Source: Rhizobium mesoamericanum STM3625 | GTDB taxonomy: Bacteria > Pseudomonadota > Alphaproteobacteria > Rhizobiales > Rhizobiaceae | NCBI RefSeq assembly: GCF_000312665.1 | Contig: NZ_HF536772.1 | Span: 1,018,382 to 1,082,381, forward strand | DNA: 64,000 nt | Direction: 5' to 3' | Shown here: piece by piece, positions 36,855 through 45,237 of the stretch | How the letters are laid out: every line of letters begins with the position of its first letter | Numbering within the stretch: position 1 is the stretch's first letter | Program-made: the position numbers and the translations under genes | The notes under the pieces: model-generated | What the model was told of the DNA's origin: nothing | The model's database searches: none | What the model saw: only the letters and a program-made list of their open reading frames with translations

Positions 36855-37654
36855 TGTTCGCGTTCTCCTGCAATCATTTCCTTCAATATGGCGGCTAGGC
36901 GAGCTCCACCGAGCGGAGCCATATTCTTGGTCTCTTCGTGGCTCAGTTCGCCGCCGGTCATGCCCGCGCCATAGTTGGTGATAACGGACGCCGCCGCAAC
37001 CCTTAAGCCCAGCATTCGCGCGATAATAACCTCCGGTACGGTCGACATGCCGACGGCATCGGCACCGAGAATACGGGCCATACGGATCTCGGCCGGGGTC
37101 TCGAAGCTCGGGCCGGAAAACCACATGTACACGCCTTGTGACAGGGGTATGCCGAGCTTCTCGGCAGCCTTGCGCATCCTGTCGGCAAGACTCGGATCGT
37201 AGGCACTGGTCATTCCGACAAAGCGGCGATCGCTTTCCTCGCCGATCAGCGGATTCATCCCGGAATAGTTGATGTGATCGCTGATCTGCATCACCGAGCC
37301 GGGCGGCATGTCGTCCCGCAGCGAACCCGCGGAATTGGTCAGGATCAGGGTCTCGATGCCGAGTTGCCTCAGCACCTCGATGGGCAGCCGCATCGCGCCG
37401 GCGTCGCCCTTCTCGTAGAAATGAACTCGGCCGGACAACATCAAAACAGGCACGCCGTCAAGCGAACCTGTGACGACTTCTCCGGCATGGCCGGAGACGG
37501 CGCTGACCGGGAAGCCCGGCAGGTCCTGATAAGGGATGCGTTGCGCGTCTTTCATCTCGCCGACTAGCGAACCGAGGCCCGAACCAAGCACGATGCCAAC
37601 GCGCGGCGAAAGACCGCCAAGTTTACCGGCAAGGACATCGAAAGCGACACTCAT
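36851..37654 (-). CDS. punA: Purine nucleoside phosphorylase (trimeric type)
   Basis: A 267-residue phosphorylase of the trimeric PNP/MTAP family. Phosphate-binding Ser25 is in GIVLGSGLGSLV, with the RVHFYEKG loop, SGPSFETPAEI (purine/ribose site), GMSTVPEVI and SVITNYGAGM. It cleaves inosine, guanosine and deoxy forms; this family normally does not accept adenosine, which explains the adenosine deaminase in the cluster. It overlaps cdd upstream and deoC downstream by four bases each. Confidence 0.94.
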   Translation of the reverse strand: MSVAFDVLAGKLGGLSPRVGIVLGSGLGSLVGEMKDAQRIPYQDLPGFPVSAVSGHAGEVVTGSLDGVPVLMLSGRVHFYEKGDAGAMRLPIEVLRQLGIETLILTNSAGSLRDDMPPGSVMQISDHINYSGMNPLIGEESDRRFVGMTSAYDPSLADRMRKAAEKLGIPLSQGVYMWFSGPSFETPAEIRMARILGADAVGMSTVPEVIIARMLGLRVAAASVITNYGAGMTGGELSHEETKNMAPLGGARLAAILKEMIAGEREQ

Positions 37655-38040
37655 CCGAGTTCGGTCTCGAAGCTGAATGGCAAAAGCTCTTCCATAGTCA
37701 TCGTCTTCTGCACGCCGACCTCATCGCAGAGGTAGATCTTCGTGTCCTTTGAGGCGAACTCCGAGATCTTCTGCCGGCAGCCGCCGCAGGGCGGGCAGAG
37801 AGGTAGCTTCTCGGCGATCACGGCCATTTCGACAATCTTCTTGGCGCCGCCCATGATCATGGCGCTAATCGCTGTCGGCTCCGCGCACCAACCCTGCGGA
37901 AAAGACAAGTTTTCGACGTTGGCGCCGGTATAAACCTTGCCGTCCTCGGCGCGGATCGCTGCACCGACAGGGAACTTCGAGTAGGGAGCATGAGCGAAGG
38001 CCATGGCTCCGCGAGCGGCCTCGAAAAGATCGTGGGACAT
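37651..38040 (-). CDS. cdd: Cytidine deaminase
   Basis: A 129-residue homotetrameric-type zinc deaminase. Zinc ligands Cys52, Cys85 and Cys88 with proton shuttle Glu54 appear in WCAEPTAI and PPCGGCRQ. It converts cytidine and deoxycytidine to uridine and deoxyuridine. The start at 38040 is four bases after the permease stop; the 11-codon upstream extension is not conserved-looking. Member of the import and catabolism operon. Confidence 0.96.
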   Translation of the reverse strand: MSHDLFEAARGAMAFAHAPYSKFPVGAAIRAEDGKVYTGANVENLSFPQGWCAEPTAISAMIMGGAKKIVEMAVIAEKLPLCPPCGGCRQKISEFASKDTKIYLCDEVGVQKTMTMEELLPFSFETELG

Positions 38041-38044
38041 GTTC

Positions 38045-39016
38045 TCAACGCTCCTTCGTGTAGGGGACACCACCCGCCTTTGGCGGAATCGCCACGCCGA
38101 TGAAGCCGGCGAGCAGGATGCAGGTCAGGATATAGGGCAGCGCCTGGAAAATCTGCACCGGCACTTCGCCGATCAGAGGAACCTGCTTGCCTTGCATAAA
38201 GTTCGCAAGCGCGTCGAGGAAGCCGAAGAGCAGGCAGGCGAACATAACGGGCACCGGCTTCCATTTCGCGAAGACCAGCGCCGCAAGTGCGATGTAGCCC
38301 TTGCCGGCCGACATGTCTTTGATGAAGGCCGCTGACTGTGCGATCGCCAGATAAGTTCCGGAGAAGCCGCAGAGGATACCAGCGCACATCACAGCGCGAT
38401 AGCGCAGCCAGCTTACCGAAATGCCCGCCGTATCGACGGCGCCCGGGTTCTCGCCAACGGCGCGCAGCCGAAGGCCAAAGCGCGTGCGATAGAGGATCCA
38501 CCAGGAAAGCGGAACCGCGAGGAAGGCGAGGTAGGTCAGGACATTGTTGCCTGAGATCACGTTCGCATACAGCGAGCCGATGAGCGGAACGCCACGGATG
38601 GCATCGGCGCCCGGCAACACGATCGGCGCGAAGCGTGCTTCCTGAGCTAGCTGTGGCGTGCGGCCGCCCTGGCCGAACCAGGCACCCCCAAGGACGATCG
38701 TGATACCGGCGACGAAGAAGTTGATCGCCACGCCCGAGATGATCTGGTTGCCACGATTGGTGATCGAGGCGAAGCCGTGGACGAGGCTGAGCGCCACAGA
38801 GCAAATGATGCCGGCGCCAAGGCCAAGCCATGCTGAGTCCGTGAGGTAAGCGACGCAGGCTGCTGCAAACGCGGAGCCGAGCATCTTGCCCTCGAGGCCG
38901 ATATCGAAGATGCCGGCCCGCTCGGAAAACAGACCTGCCAGCGCCGTAAAGATCAGCGGGATCGACAGGCGGATAGTGGAACTCAGGACGCTGATGAAGA
39001 TGTCATAGTAATCCAT
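38045..39016 (-). CDS. Nucleoside ABC importer permease 2 (NupQ/YufQ type)
   Basis: A 323-residue BPD_transp_2 permease with eight or more hydrophobic segments, GIFDIGLEGKMLGSAFAAA near residue 35 and VGENPGAVDTAGI in the cytoplasmic loop. Pairs with the 39029 permease. Followed within five bases by cdd. Related importers with BmpA-type binding proteins carry nucleosides in Bacillus, lactococci and streptococci, which fits the catabolic genes downstream. Confidence 0.92.
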   Translation of the reverse strand: MDYYDIFISVLSSTIRLSIPLIFTALAGLFSERAGIFDIGLEGKMLGSAFAAACVAYLTDSAWLGLGAGIICSVALSLVHGFASITNRGNQIISGVAINFFVAGITIVLGGAWFGQGGRTPQLAQEARFAPIVLPGADAIRGVPLIGSLYANVISGNNVLTYLAFLAVPLSWWILYRTRFGLRLRAVGENPGAVDTAGISVSWLRYRAVMCAGILCGFSGTYLAIAQSAAFIKDMSAGKGYIALAALVFAKWKPVPVMFACLLFGFLDALANFMQGKQVPLIGEVPVQIFQALPYILTCILLAGFIGVAIPPKAGGVPYTKER

Positions 39017-39028
39017 CGTCCGTTCCCC

Positions 39029-40132
39029 TCACGCGGCCTTGAACTGTTGGTAGACGCGAACCATCGCGGGGCGGAACATGTATTCGAGCGCACCGGCAAA
39101 GAGGATGACGAGACCTTGGATGACCAGGATCATTTCGCGCGTGATGTTGGGCATCTCGAAGGAGATCCAATCGCCACCCTGGTAGAGGACGCCGAAGAGG
39201 ATCGCCGAGAAAATGATCCCCACTGGGTGATTTCTCCCCATCAACGAAACGGCAATGCCGACGAAACCGGCGCCGCCGACGAACTCCACCTGCAGACGCG
39301 CAGACGATCCCATGACCGGGTTCAGCGCCATCATGCCGGCAAGCGCGCCGGACAGCAGCATGGCAATCATGACGATACGAGCGTAGGGGATGCCGGCATA
39401 GGCCGCAGCGCTCTGGCTGACGCCAAGCGTTCGCATCTCGAAGCCAAGCTTAGTGCGCCAGACCAGAAGCCAGACGAAATAGGCGGCCGCAAGCGCGATG
39501 AGGAACGAGACGTTGAAGGGGGCTGCGCCAAGCTTGGCGCCGAACAGGTTCATCAGCCAGCCGAGCTTCGGCAACTGTCCGCCTTCAAGGAAGGTCCGGG
39601 TTTCCGGAGCCATCTTGCCGGGCACGATCAGCACATGCACCAGCAAATATACCATCAGCGCCGCGCCGATGTAGTTGAACATGATGGTGGTGATGACGAT
39701 GTGGCTGCCGCGCTTTGCCTGCAGGAAGGCAGGGATGAAGGCCCAGGCGGCACCAAAGAGGCCTGCACCGACGACCGCCACCGGCATGGTCACGTACCAC
39801 GGAACAAAGTGGTCGAGCGCCAGCGCGACCAGCGCGCAGCCGAGGCCGCCGAGGTAGGCCTGACCTTCGGAGCCGATGTTGAACAGGCCGGCATGAATCG
39901 CGACAGCTACGGAAAGACCGGTGAAGATGAAGCTTGTTGCATAGTAGAGCGTAAAGCCGATGCCTTCGCCGCTGCCGAGCGCGCCTTCGATCAACAGCGA
40001 CAAGGCCGCAAGCGGGCTCTCCCCGATTAGCCAGACGACGAAGCCGGAAATCAGGAAGGCAACTAATAAGTTCAACAGCGGGATGAGGCCGTAGTTGATC
40101 CAATTTGGAAGTGGAACTGAAGCAGTGCTCAT
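39029..40132 (-). CDS. Nucleoside ABC importer permease 1 (NupP/YufP type)
   Basis: A 367-residue permease: long hydrophobic N-terminus (LIPLLNLLVAFLISGFVVWL), FNIGSEGQAYLGGLGCALVA, a large periplasmic loop near 170-200, and SQSAAAYAGIPYARIVM in the coupling region. ATG 40132 is preceded by GTGAGG; a TTG six codons upstream is also possible. Ends 12 bases before the second permease. Confidence 0.92.
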   Translation of the reverse strand: MSTASVPLPNWINYGLIPLLNLLVAFLISGFVVWLIGESPLAALSLLIEGALGSGEGIGFTLYYATSFIFTGLSVAVAIHAGLFNIGSEGQAYLGGLGCALVALALDHFVPWYVTMPVAVVGAGLFGAAWAFIPAFLQAKRGSHIVITTIMFNYIGAALMVYLLVHVLIVPGKMAPETRTFLEGGQLPKLGWLMNLFGAKLGAAPFNVSFLIALAAAYFVWLLVWRTKLGFEMRTLGVSQSAAAYAGIPYARIVMIAMLLSGALAGMMALNPVMGSSARLQVEFVGGAGFVGIAVSLMGRNHPVGIIFSAILFGVLYQGGDWISFEMPNITREMILVIQGLVILFAGALEYMFRPAMVRVYQQFKAA

Positions 40133-40139
40133 CAAGGCC

Positions 40140-41651
40140 TCACGCAGCAATGCCGGCCATCATCAGGCCGAGGGTCTGTTCACCGGCATCGGGCGTCTTC
40201 TCGCCGACGACATGGCCGGCAAACATGACAAGGATACGGTCTGAAAGGGCCCGGATTTCGTCAAGTTCGACGGAGACGAGCAGGATCGCCTTGCCCGCGT
40301 CGCGCATCTCGATAATCCGGCGGTGGATGAATTCGATTGCGCCGATATCGACGCCGCGGGTCGGCTGGCCGATGATCAGCGCCGTGGGATCACGCTCGAT
40401 TTCGCGTGCTACGACGATCTTCTGCTGGTTGCCACCGGAGAAGTTCGCCGTCTTCAGCCGCGGGTTCGGCGGACGGATGTCGTATTTTTCGATCTTTTCC
40501 ATCGCGTCCTTGCGGATCGCGTCGAGGTCGAGCAGCGGACCCTTGCTGTAGCCGGGATTGCGATGGTAGCCGAGAACGGAATTCTCGTACTCCTCGAATT
40601 TCAGCACCAGCCCCATGTGATGCCGATCTTCCGGAATGTGGGCAAGCCCAAGCTCGCGAAGCCGCGCCGGATCGGCCTTGTCGATCGGATGACCGTCGAG
40701 GAAAATCTCGCCGGAATGCGGCTTGCGAATACCGGCAATCGCCTCCAGTAGCTCGGACTGCCCATTGCCGGCGACACCGGCAATGCCGACAATCTCGCCG
40801 GCGCGGACATCGAAGGAGACGTTGTCGACCATGGTGACGCCACGATTGTCCTTAACGGTCAGGTTGCGGGCCGACAGGATCACCTTCCCGGGATTGGCTT
40901 CACCCTTTTGCACGCGCAGCAGCACGCGGCGACCGACCATCAGTTCGGCAAGCTCCTCGACCGTCGTTTCGGATGTCTTCCGGGTCGCGACCATTTCGCC
41001 ACGGCGCATGACCGACACAGTGTCGGTGATTGCCATGATCTCGCGCAGCTTGTGGGTGATCAGAATGACGGTCTTGCCCTGGTCGCGCAGGACACGAAGA
41101 ATCTTGAAAAGATGGTCCGCTTCGGCAGGCGTCAGCACGCCCGTCGGTTCGTCGAGTATCAGGATCTCGGCGCCGCGGTACATGGCCTTCAGGATTTCGA
41201 CGCGTTGCTGCAGCCCGACCGGAAGCTCTTCGATCAATGCATCGGGATTGACTTCGAGGCCGTAGTCCTTCTCTAGCCGGCGCAGCTCGGCGCGTGCGGA
41301 AGAGACCCCCCTGGCGAGCAGCGCGCCGCCCTCGGCGCCAAGCATGACGTTTTCGAGCACCGTGAAATTGTCGACCAGCATGAAGTGCTGGTGCACCATG
41401 CCGATCCCGGACGCGATCGCAGCCTGGCTGTCCTTGATGGTGACGGGATTGCCGTTGACGCGGATTTCACCGGCGTCGGCATGGTAGAAACCATAGATGA
41501 TCGACATCAAGGTCGATTTGCCGGCACCGTTTTCCCCGATGATGCCGTGAATCGTGCCCTTGGCGACGGTAAGATTGATGTCCTTGTTGGCGTGAACGGC
41601 ACCGAATTTCTTGTCGATGCCCACAAGTTCGATAGCGGGCGTGTCTGTCAC
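40140..41651 (-). CDS. Nucleoside ABC importer ATPase, two-domain (NupO/YufO type)
   Basis: A 503-residue protein with two nucleotide-binding domains. The first has Walker A GENGAGKSTLMS and LPVGLQQRVEILKA. The second has the degenerate Walker A GVAGNGQSELLEAI and signature FSGGNQQKIVVAREI, as is usual in this group. I prefer the GTG start at 41651, preceded by GGAG. The ATG at 41699 gives 519 residues but lies inside a terminator-like hairpin, and its extra 16 residues are not family-like. Confidence 0.92.
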   Translation of the reverse strand: MTDTPAIELVGIDKKFGAVHANKDINLTVAKGTIHGIIGENGAGKSTLMSIIYGFYHADAGEIRVNGNPVTIKDSQAAIASGIGMVHQHFMLVDNFTVLENVMLGAEGGALLARGVSSARAELRRLEKDYGLEVNPDALIEELPVGLQQRVEILKAMYRGAEILILDEPTGVLTPAEADHLFKILRVLRDQGKTVILITHKLREIMAITDTVSVMRRGEMVATRKTSETTVEELAELMVGRRVLLRVQKGEANPGKVILSARNLTVKDNRGVTMVDNVSFDVRAGEIVGIAGVAGNGQSELLEAIAGIRKPHSGEIFLDGHPIDKADPARLRELGLAHIPEDRHHMGLVLKFEEYENSVLGYHRNPGYSKGPLLDLDAIRKDAMEKIEKYDIRPPNPRLKTANFSGGNQQKIVVAREIERDPTALIIGQPTRGVDIGAIEFIHRRIIEMRDAGKAILLVSVELDEIRALSDRILVMFAGHVVGEKTPDAGEQTLGLMMAGIAA

Positions 41652-41672
41652 AGCAGGCTCCAAATACGAAAA

Positions 41673-41705
41673 GGGCGTATGGCGAAGCGACTCCGCCATA
41701 CGCCC
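41673..41705 (-). terminator. Hairpin terminator/attenuator between bmpA and the ATPase gene
   Basis: A perfect 12-pair stem (GGGCGTATGGCG at 41673-41684, CGCCATACGCCC at 41694-41705). Read on the minus strand it is followed by TTTTCGTATTT. It lies 15 bases after the bmpA stop. It should make binding-protein mRNA more abundant than the downstream genes. Confidence 0.8.
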
Positions 41706-41719
41706 GTCTCAGTCACGGA

Positions 41720-42712
41720 TCACTTCGGGCAAGCGTTGTCCGTCGTGTAGTCGTGAACCTTGATGGTTCCCGCGATGATGCCTTCCTTGGCTTTATCAAG
41801 CGCAGCCTGCATATCAGGCGTGATCAGAGCCTTGTTGTTCTCGTCCATGGCTGCGGCGACGCCGTCTTCCTTGACACCGAGTGCGAGAACACCGGCCGTG
41901 AACTTGCCGGCCTTGACGTCGCTGAAGCCGTTGTAGACGGCGAGGTCGACGCGCTTGACCATCGAGGTCAGGACGGAGCCCGGGTGAAGGTGGTTCTGGT
42001 TGCTGTCGACGCCTATCGAAAGCTTCTTGTTGTCGGCAGCCGTCTGCAAGACGCCGAGGCCGGTTGCGCCCGCTGCTGCGTAGATGACGTCCGCGCCCTG
42101 ATCGATTTGGTTCTTGGCGAGTTCGCCGCCACGGACCGGGTCATTCCAGGCAGCGCCTGTCGTGCCGGTCATGTTCTGGAATACTTCGATGCCGGACTTG
42201 ACGGAGCGCGCGCCCTGCTCATAGCCGCATTCGAACTTACGGATCAGCGGAATGTCCATGCCGCCCACGAAGCCAACCTTTCCGGTTTTCGATGCGAGGC
42301 CTGCGAGAGTGCCAACGAGGAAGGAACCTTCTTCCTCCTTGTAGACGACAGAACGGACGTTCGGCTTGTCGACAACAGCGTCAACGATGACAAACTTGGT
42401 GTCGGGGAATTCGGCCGCGACCTTCTCGATGGCCGAGGTCCAGGCAAACGAGACGGCAATAACCGGGTTGAAACCGCGGCTTGCGAAGTTGCGGATCGCC
42501 TGCTCGCCCTGGGTGTCACCCGTCGGCTCGAAGTCGCGGTAAGCGATCCCGGTTTCTTTCTTGAACTTCTCAGCGCCATTGAAGGCTGCTTCGTTAAAAG
42601 ACTTATCGAACTTCCCACCGGTGCCGTAAACGAGCGCCGGCTTGACATCGGCGGCCAGCGCCGTCGTGGACATTGCCGCCACGGCCAGGAGAGTCAGAAG
42701 GGATTTTTTCAT
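41720..42712 (-). CDS. bmpA: BmpA-type nucleoside-binding protein of an ABC importer
   Basis: A 330-residue periplasmic binding protein of the Bmp/PnrA family. Its signal peptide KKSLLTLLAVAAMSTTALA is cut before ADVKPALVYGTGGKFDKSFN. It has no lipobox, as usual in Gram-negatives. The AWTSAIEKVA and GKVGFVGGMDIPLIRKFECGY blocks are typical. First gene of an eight-gene import and catabolism operon. The ATG at 42712 starts the signal peptide; the ribosome site is weak (GGGCTGC). Confidence 0.93.
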   Translation of the reverse strand: MKKSLLTLLAVAAMSTTALAADVKPALVYGTGGKFDKSFNEAAFNGAEKFKKETGIAYRDFEPTGDTQGEQAIRNFASRGFNPVIAVSFAWTSAIEKVAAEFPDTKFVIVDAVVDKPNVRSVVYKEEEGSFLVGTLAGLASKTGKVGFVGGMDIPLIRKFECGYEQGARSVKSGIEVFQNMTGTTGAAWNDPVRGGELAKNQIDQGADVIYAAAGATGLGVLQTAADNKKLSIGVDSNQNHLHPGSVLTSMVKRVDLAVYNGFSDVKAGKFTAGVLALGVKEDGVAAAMDENNKALITPDMQAALDKAKEGIIAGTIKVHDYTTDNACPK

Positions 42713-43015
42713 GAGTTGCAGCCCTGTTGTTTCTATTTGTTTGGGTCCTCCCGCAAGCCTGTTGCAGGCATGTCTGCGGAACCACCGACCTCCCCCCGGA
42801 GGCCTGGCTGGGCGCATCCTTGCATGGCTCAAAAAAAAATTCACGAGAAATTTTTCGACTGGTAAAAATTTGACGCAATTGCCAAAAATGAACTCAGACC
42901 GGCTGATTTTTGTACAATATCATCGTTGAGTCGCGGTTTTTCTAGTCAGTTGGGCGGTTGATGTCAGGCTCGTACTGGGCCGATATCTCGTTCAGATTCC
43001 GAGCTGCCGCATTCG
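42713..43015. other. Promoter region of the nucleoside operon
   Basis: 303 bases with two A/T-rich runs (around 42832-42860 and 42880-42917) and an 8-base palindrome TTGTACAA at 42910-42917. No gene seen. It should carry the bmpA promoter and any nucleoside-responsive operator; no regulator gene is adjacent. Confidence 0.4.
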
Positions 43016-43333
43016 TTATGCGGCAAATCGGCCGGCCACCGGCGGCTTCTTGTAACCTGCCATCCACAGCAGCAGCGACAGCACCAGGAACACGGCGAAA
43101 GCTGGCTGGAGCATCAACCACTGGAAGACGATCGTGTAAAAGCGCGGATGGATATAGTAGGCAATGGACGATTGCAGTATTTCGAGCGAGGAGGGGCTGA
43201 GATCCTGCCAGGCGTCGCCCATCGGCGTGATGACAACGGAGGATGCGGCAACGGATTGAATGGAATCAATCGTTCCGGCAATGACGGCAACAGCCAGCGC
43301 AACAAGACTCGCCAAACGCAACAGGAAACGCAT
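43016..43333 (-). CDS. Small membrane protein, unknown function
   Basis: 105 residues with two membrane segments: an N-terminal one (LLRLASLVALAVAVIAGTI) and a C-terminal one (AFAVFLVLSLLLWMAGY). Between them is a periplasmic loop with MGDAWQDLSPSSLEILQ and YIHPRFY. The tail KKPPVAGRFAA would be cytoplasmic. I do not recognise the family by name, but the composition and clear topology suggest a real gene. It lies alone between the nucleoside operon and tRNA-Ser. Confidence 0.72.
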   Translation of the reverse strand: MRFLLRLASLVALAVAVIAGTIDSIQSVAASSVVITPMGDAWQDLSPSSLEILQSSIAYYIHPRFYTIVFQWLMLQPAFAVFLVLSLLLWMAGYKKPPVAGRFAA

Positions 43334-43562
43334 CGATCTCTCCGGCTAGCAAACGCGCCGGGTATTTACCCGACCAGCCGCACCATTCGCTACCCACAAC
43401 AAAACATAGTGACAGGCGGGTGGGACTGCAACGGAGGGCTTGGCCGCACTTTTACCGGAAGAAGTCAAAAAACTGTTAGATTTGGGTTGATCGGCAAAAA
43501 TTCATCGGTATATATCGCGGCCGTTCCGACGATTTGCATCTTCGCCGATGCAGACCGCCAAA

Positions 43563-43652
43563 GGACAGGTGGCCGAGTGGTTGAAGGCGCACGCCTGGAA
43601 CGCGTGTGTACGTGAAAGCGTACCGAGGGTTCGAATCCCTCTCTGTCCGCCA
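43563..43652 (+). tRNA. tRNA-Ser (anticodon GGA)
   Basis: A 90-base class II tRNA. Acceptor GGACAG pairs with CTGTCC, the D arm is GCCGAGTGGTTGAAGGC, the anticodon loop is CTGGAAC (anticodon GGA, reading UCC/UCU), a long variable arm follows (TGTACGTGAAAGCGTACC), then T arm GAGGGTTCGAATCCCTC and encoded CCA. All arms fold cleanly. Confidence 0.97.
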
Positions 43653-43659
43653 TCTCTAT

Positions 43660-44460
43660 GATTGTCCGACCAGAGACATAGGTAACAGATCGTCCCTAAG
43701 ACATGGGTGACAACCTCGTGCCGAACGGGTTGTTGATGGTTTGCAAAGTCCTCTGCTCCAGATCGATATATCCGAGATCATAGTGCATGAAGCTGACGAG
43801 CCAAATACCGTCGTCGACCTGCTTGAGGCCGAGCCTCTGACCGGCCATGACGGTTGAGATGTTGATCTTCTTGCGATGGATGCACAGACGGCCGCAGTTG
43901 GTTACGATGGCATCGCGGTCGTGGAAGGGATAGCTGATCTCGGGCAGCCCCTCATAGGGTCGCGGCGAAGCCTTGTAGACGTCGGCTGGGACCTTCATCG
44001 ATAGGGCTCATGCGGTCTTTCGGTGTTGAATTCGCTGACGAACGCGTCGAAGCGCATTTGCTGCTGGAGAATATTGCGTCCGGGCGGACGGGTGGCTTCC
44101 TTCTTCAGCGTCAGATGCATGCGTTCATGGCGGCCATTCTCCTGCGGGTGGCCGGGGCGAATGCGTTCGAAGGCGACGCCGAGTCTGAGCCACCAGACCG
44201 ACAGTTTCGAGAGATTGTAGAGCCCGTTCGGGCTGGCAAACGGCAGGCCATTGTCGGAACGAATGGCAAGCGGAAGCACACGCTCGGCAAAGACTCGCCC
44301 GAAGGCATCGAAGACGCCGCGTTCGCGGGTCGTCTCGAAGGCCTCGCAGCACAGGAGATAGCGCGAAGCCTGGTCGGTGATCGTCAGGGGTAACAATACC
44401 TGCTGTCGCCCAGCTTGAACTCGCCCTTGAAGTCGGCGCGCCGATGGCTGTGGAGAGCGA
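43660..44460 (-). mobile_element. Decayed IS481-type insertion sequence remnant
   Basis: This stretch matches only the C-terminal two-thirds of an IS481-family DDE transposase, starting near DFKGEFKLGD and running to the usual FGTRLSPMS end. The N-terminal HTH half is missing and there are two frame breaks. DNA just beyond the 3' end (43665-43690) is the likely position of one terminal repeat; I could not find the other end. Its boundaries are approximate. Confidence 0.75.
43696..44455 (-). pseudogene. IS481-type transposase fragment with two frameshifts
   Basis: Read 5' to 3' on the minus strand, three frames must be joined. DFKGEFKLGDSRYCYP (to about 44390) and LTITDQASRYLLCCEAF (from about 44388) are separated by what looks like a one-base loss in a C run. 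NTERPHEPYR (to 43995) and MKVPADVYKASPRPYEG (from 43998) are separated by a second break. The middle part contains the DDE-domain IRSDNG and the PQENGRHERMH motif with the catalytic Glu. No functional protein can result. Confidence 0.82.
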
Positions 44461-44511
44461 CGTGCCCACGGCCTTGCGTTGCTCGTCGGCCGCCAGTCCG
44501 AAAAGCGCAAA

Positions 44512-44533
44512 GCCCTGCTCTGTGGAGCAGGGC
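44512..44533 (-). terminator. Terminator downstream of msrA
   Basis: A 9-pair stem (GCCCTGCTC / GAGCAGGGC) with loop TGTG. T-rich runs lie on both sides (CTTTTT on plus, TTTGCGCTTTT on minus), so it may work in both directions. About 45 bases after the msrA stop. Confidence 0.75.
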
Positions 44534-44576
44534 CTTTTTGGTCAAGGGTGGCTCGAAATGCGAGAAATGCCTGACC

Positions 44577-45098
44577 TCATCCGACGGCGGCCGTGTCTTG
44601 CTTGCGCTTCGGCAACTTCCATCCTGGCCGGACAAAGTGGCACGTGTAGCCGTTCGGAATGCGCTCCAGATAGTCCTGGTGCTCTGGCTCCGCCTCCCAA
44701 AAATCACTGACGGGAGCGACTTCGGTAACCACTTTTCCTGGCCACAGGCCTGAGGCGTTCACATCAGCGATGGTGTCTTCGGCGGTCAGCCGCTGTTCGT
44801 CGTTGGCGTAGAATATAGCGGACCTGTAGCTCGTCCCGAGATCGTTTCCCTGTCGATTGAGCGTCGTGGGATCATGTATTTGGAAGAAAAACTCTAGGAT
44901 GTCGCGGTAGCTAGTCGTCGCGGGATCAAACATGATCTCGATCGCCTCGGCGTGGTTGCCGTGGTTGCGATAGGTTGCATTGGCAATCTCGCCCCCAGTG
45001 TAGCCGACGCGCGTGGACACGATACCCGGATAGCGTCTGATTAGATCCTGCATGCCCCAGAAGCAACCGCCCGCCAGCACCGCACGCTCTACAGTCAT
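44577..45098 (-). CDS. msrA: Peptide methionine sulfoxide reductase A
   Basis: A 173-residue repair enzyme reducing methionine-S-sulfoxide. The catalytic Cys12 is in [10 protein letters not shown], followed by [24 protein letters not shown] and [12 protein letters not shown]. No signal peptide, so cytosolic. Length and all motifs fit. It is transcribed alone toward the IS relic and ends in the hairpin terminator. Confidence 0.96.
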   Translation of the reverse strand: MTVERAVLAGGCFWGMQDLIRRYPGIVSTRVGYTGGEIANATYRNHGNHAEAIEIMFDPATTSYRDILEFFFQIHDPTTLNRQGNDLGTSYRSAIFYANDEQRLTAEDTIADVNASGLWPGKVVTEVAPVSDFWEAEPEHQDYLERIPNGYTCHFVRPGWKLPKRKQDTAAVG

Positions 45099-45237
45099 TG
45101 GATCTTCCTTTCAGGTCAAAGATGGGTGTCAAGCTTCGGTCGCTTGCGCCCGCACTTCCCTAGATGGGGATCGTGCCCGGGTTTTGCCAGTTTCGGCGCG
45201 ACCAAGCGCGGCCCCCGTCCAGTGTCGCGGGAATCCC

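Noticed and set aside
39047..40030. 327-codon plus-strand frame opposite the nucleoside permease
   Set aside because: Antisense shadow with Arg/Glu/His bias and no ribosome site.
41753..42865. 370-codon plus-strand frame opposite bmpA
   Set aside because: Antisense to a complete binding protein gene. No family resemblance.
43563..44533. Genomic island with tRNA-Ser as attachment site
   Set aside because: No integrase, no tRNA 3'-end repeat was seen downstream, and neighbours are core genes.
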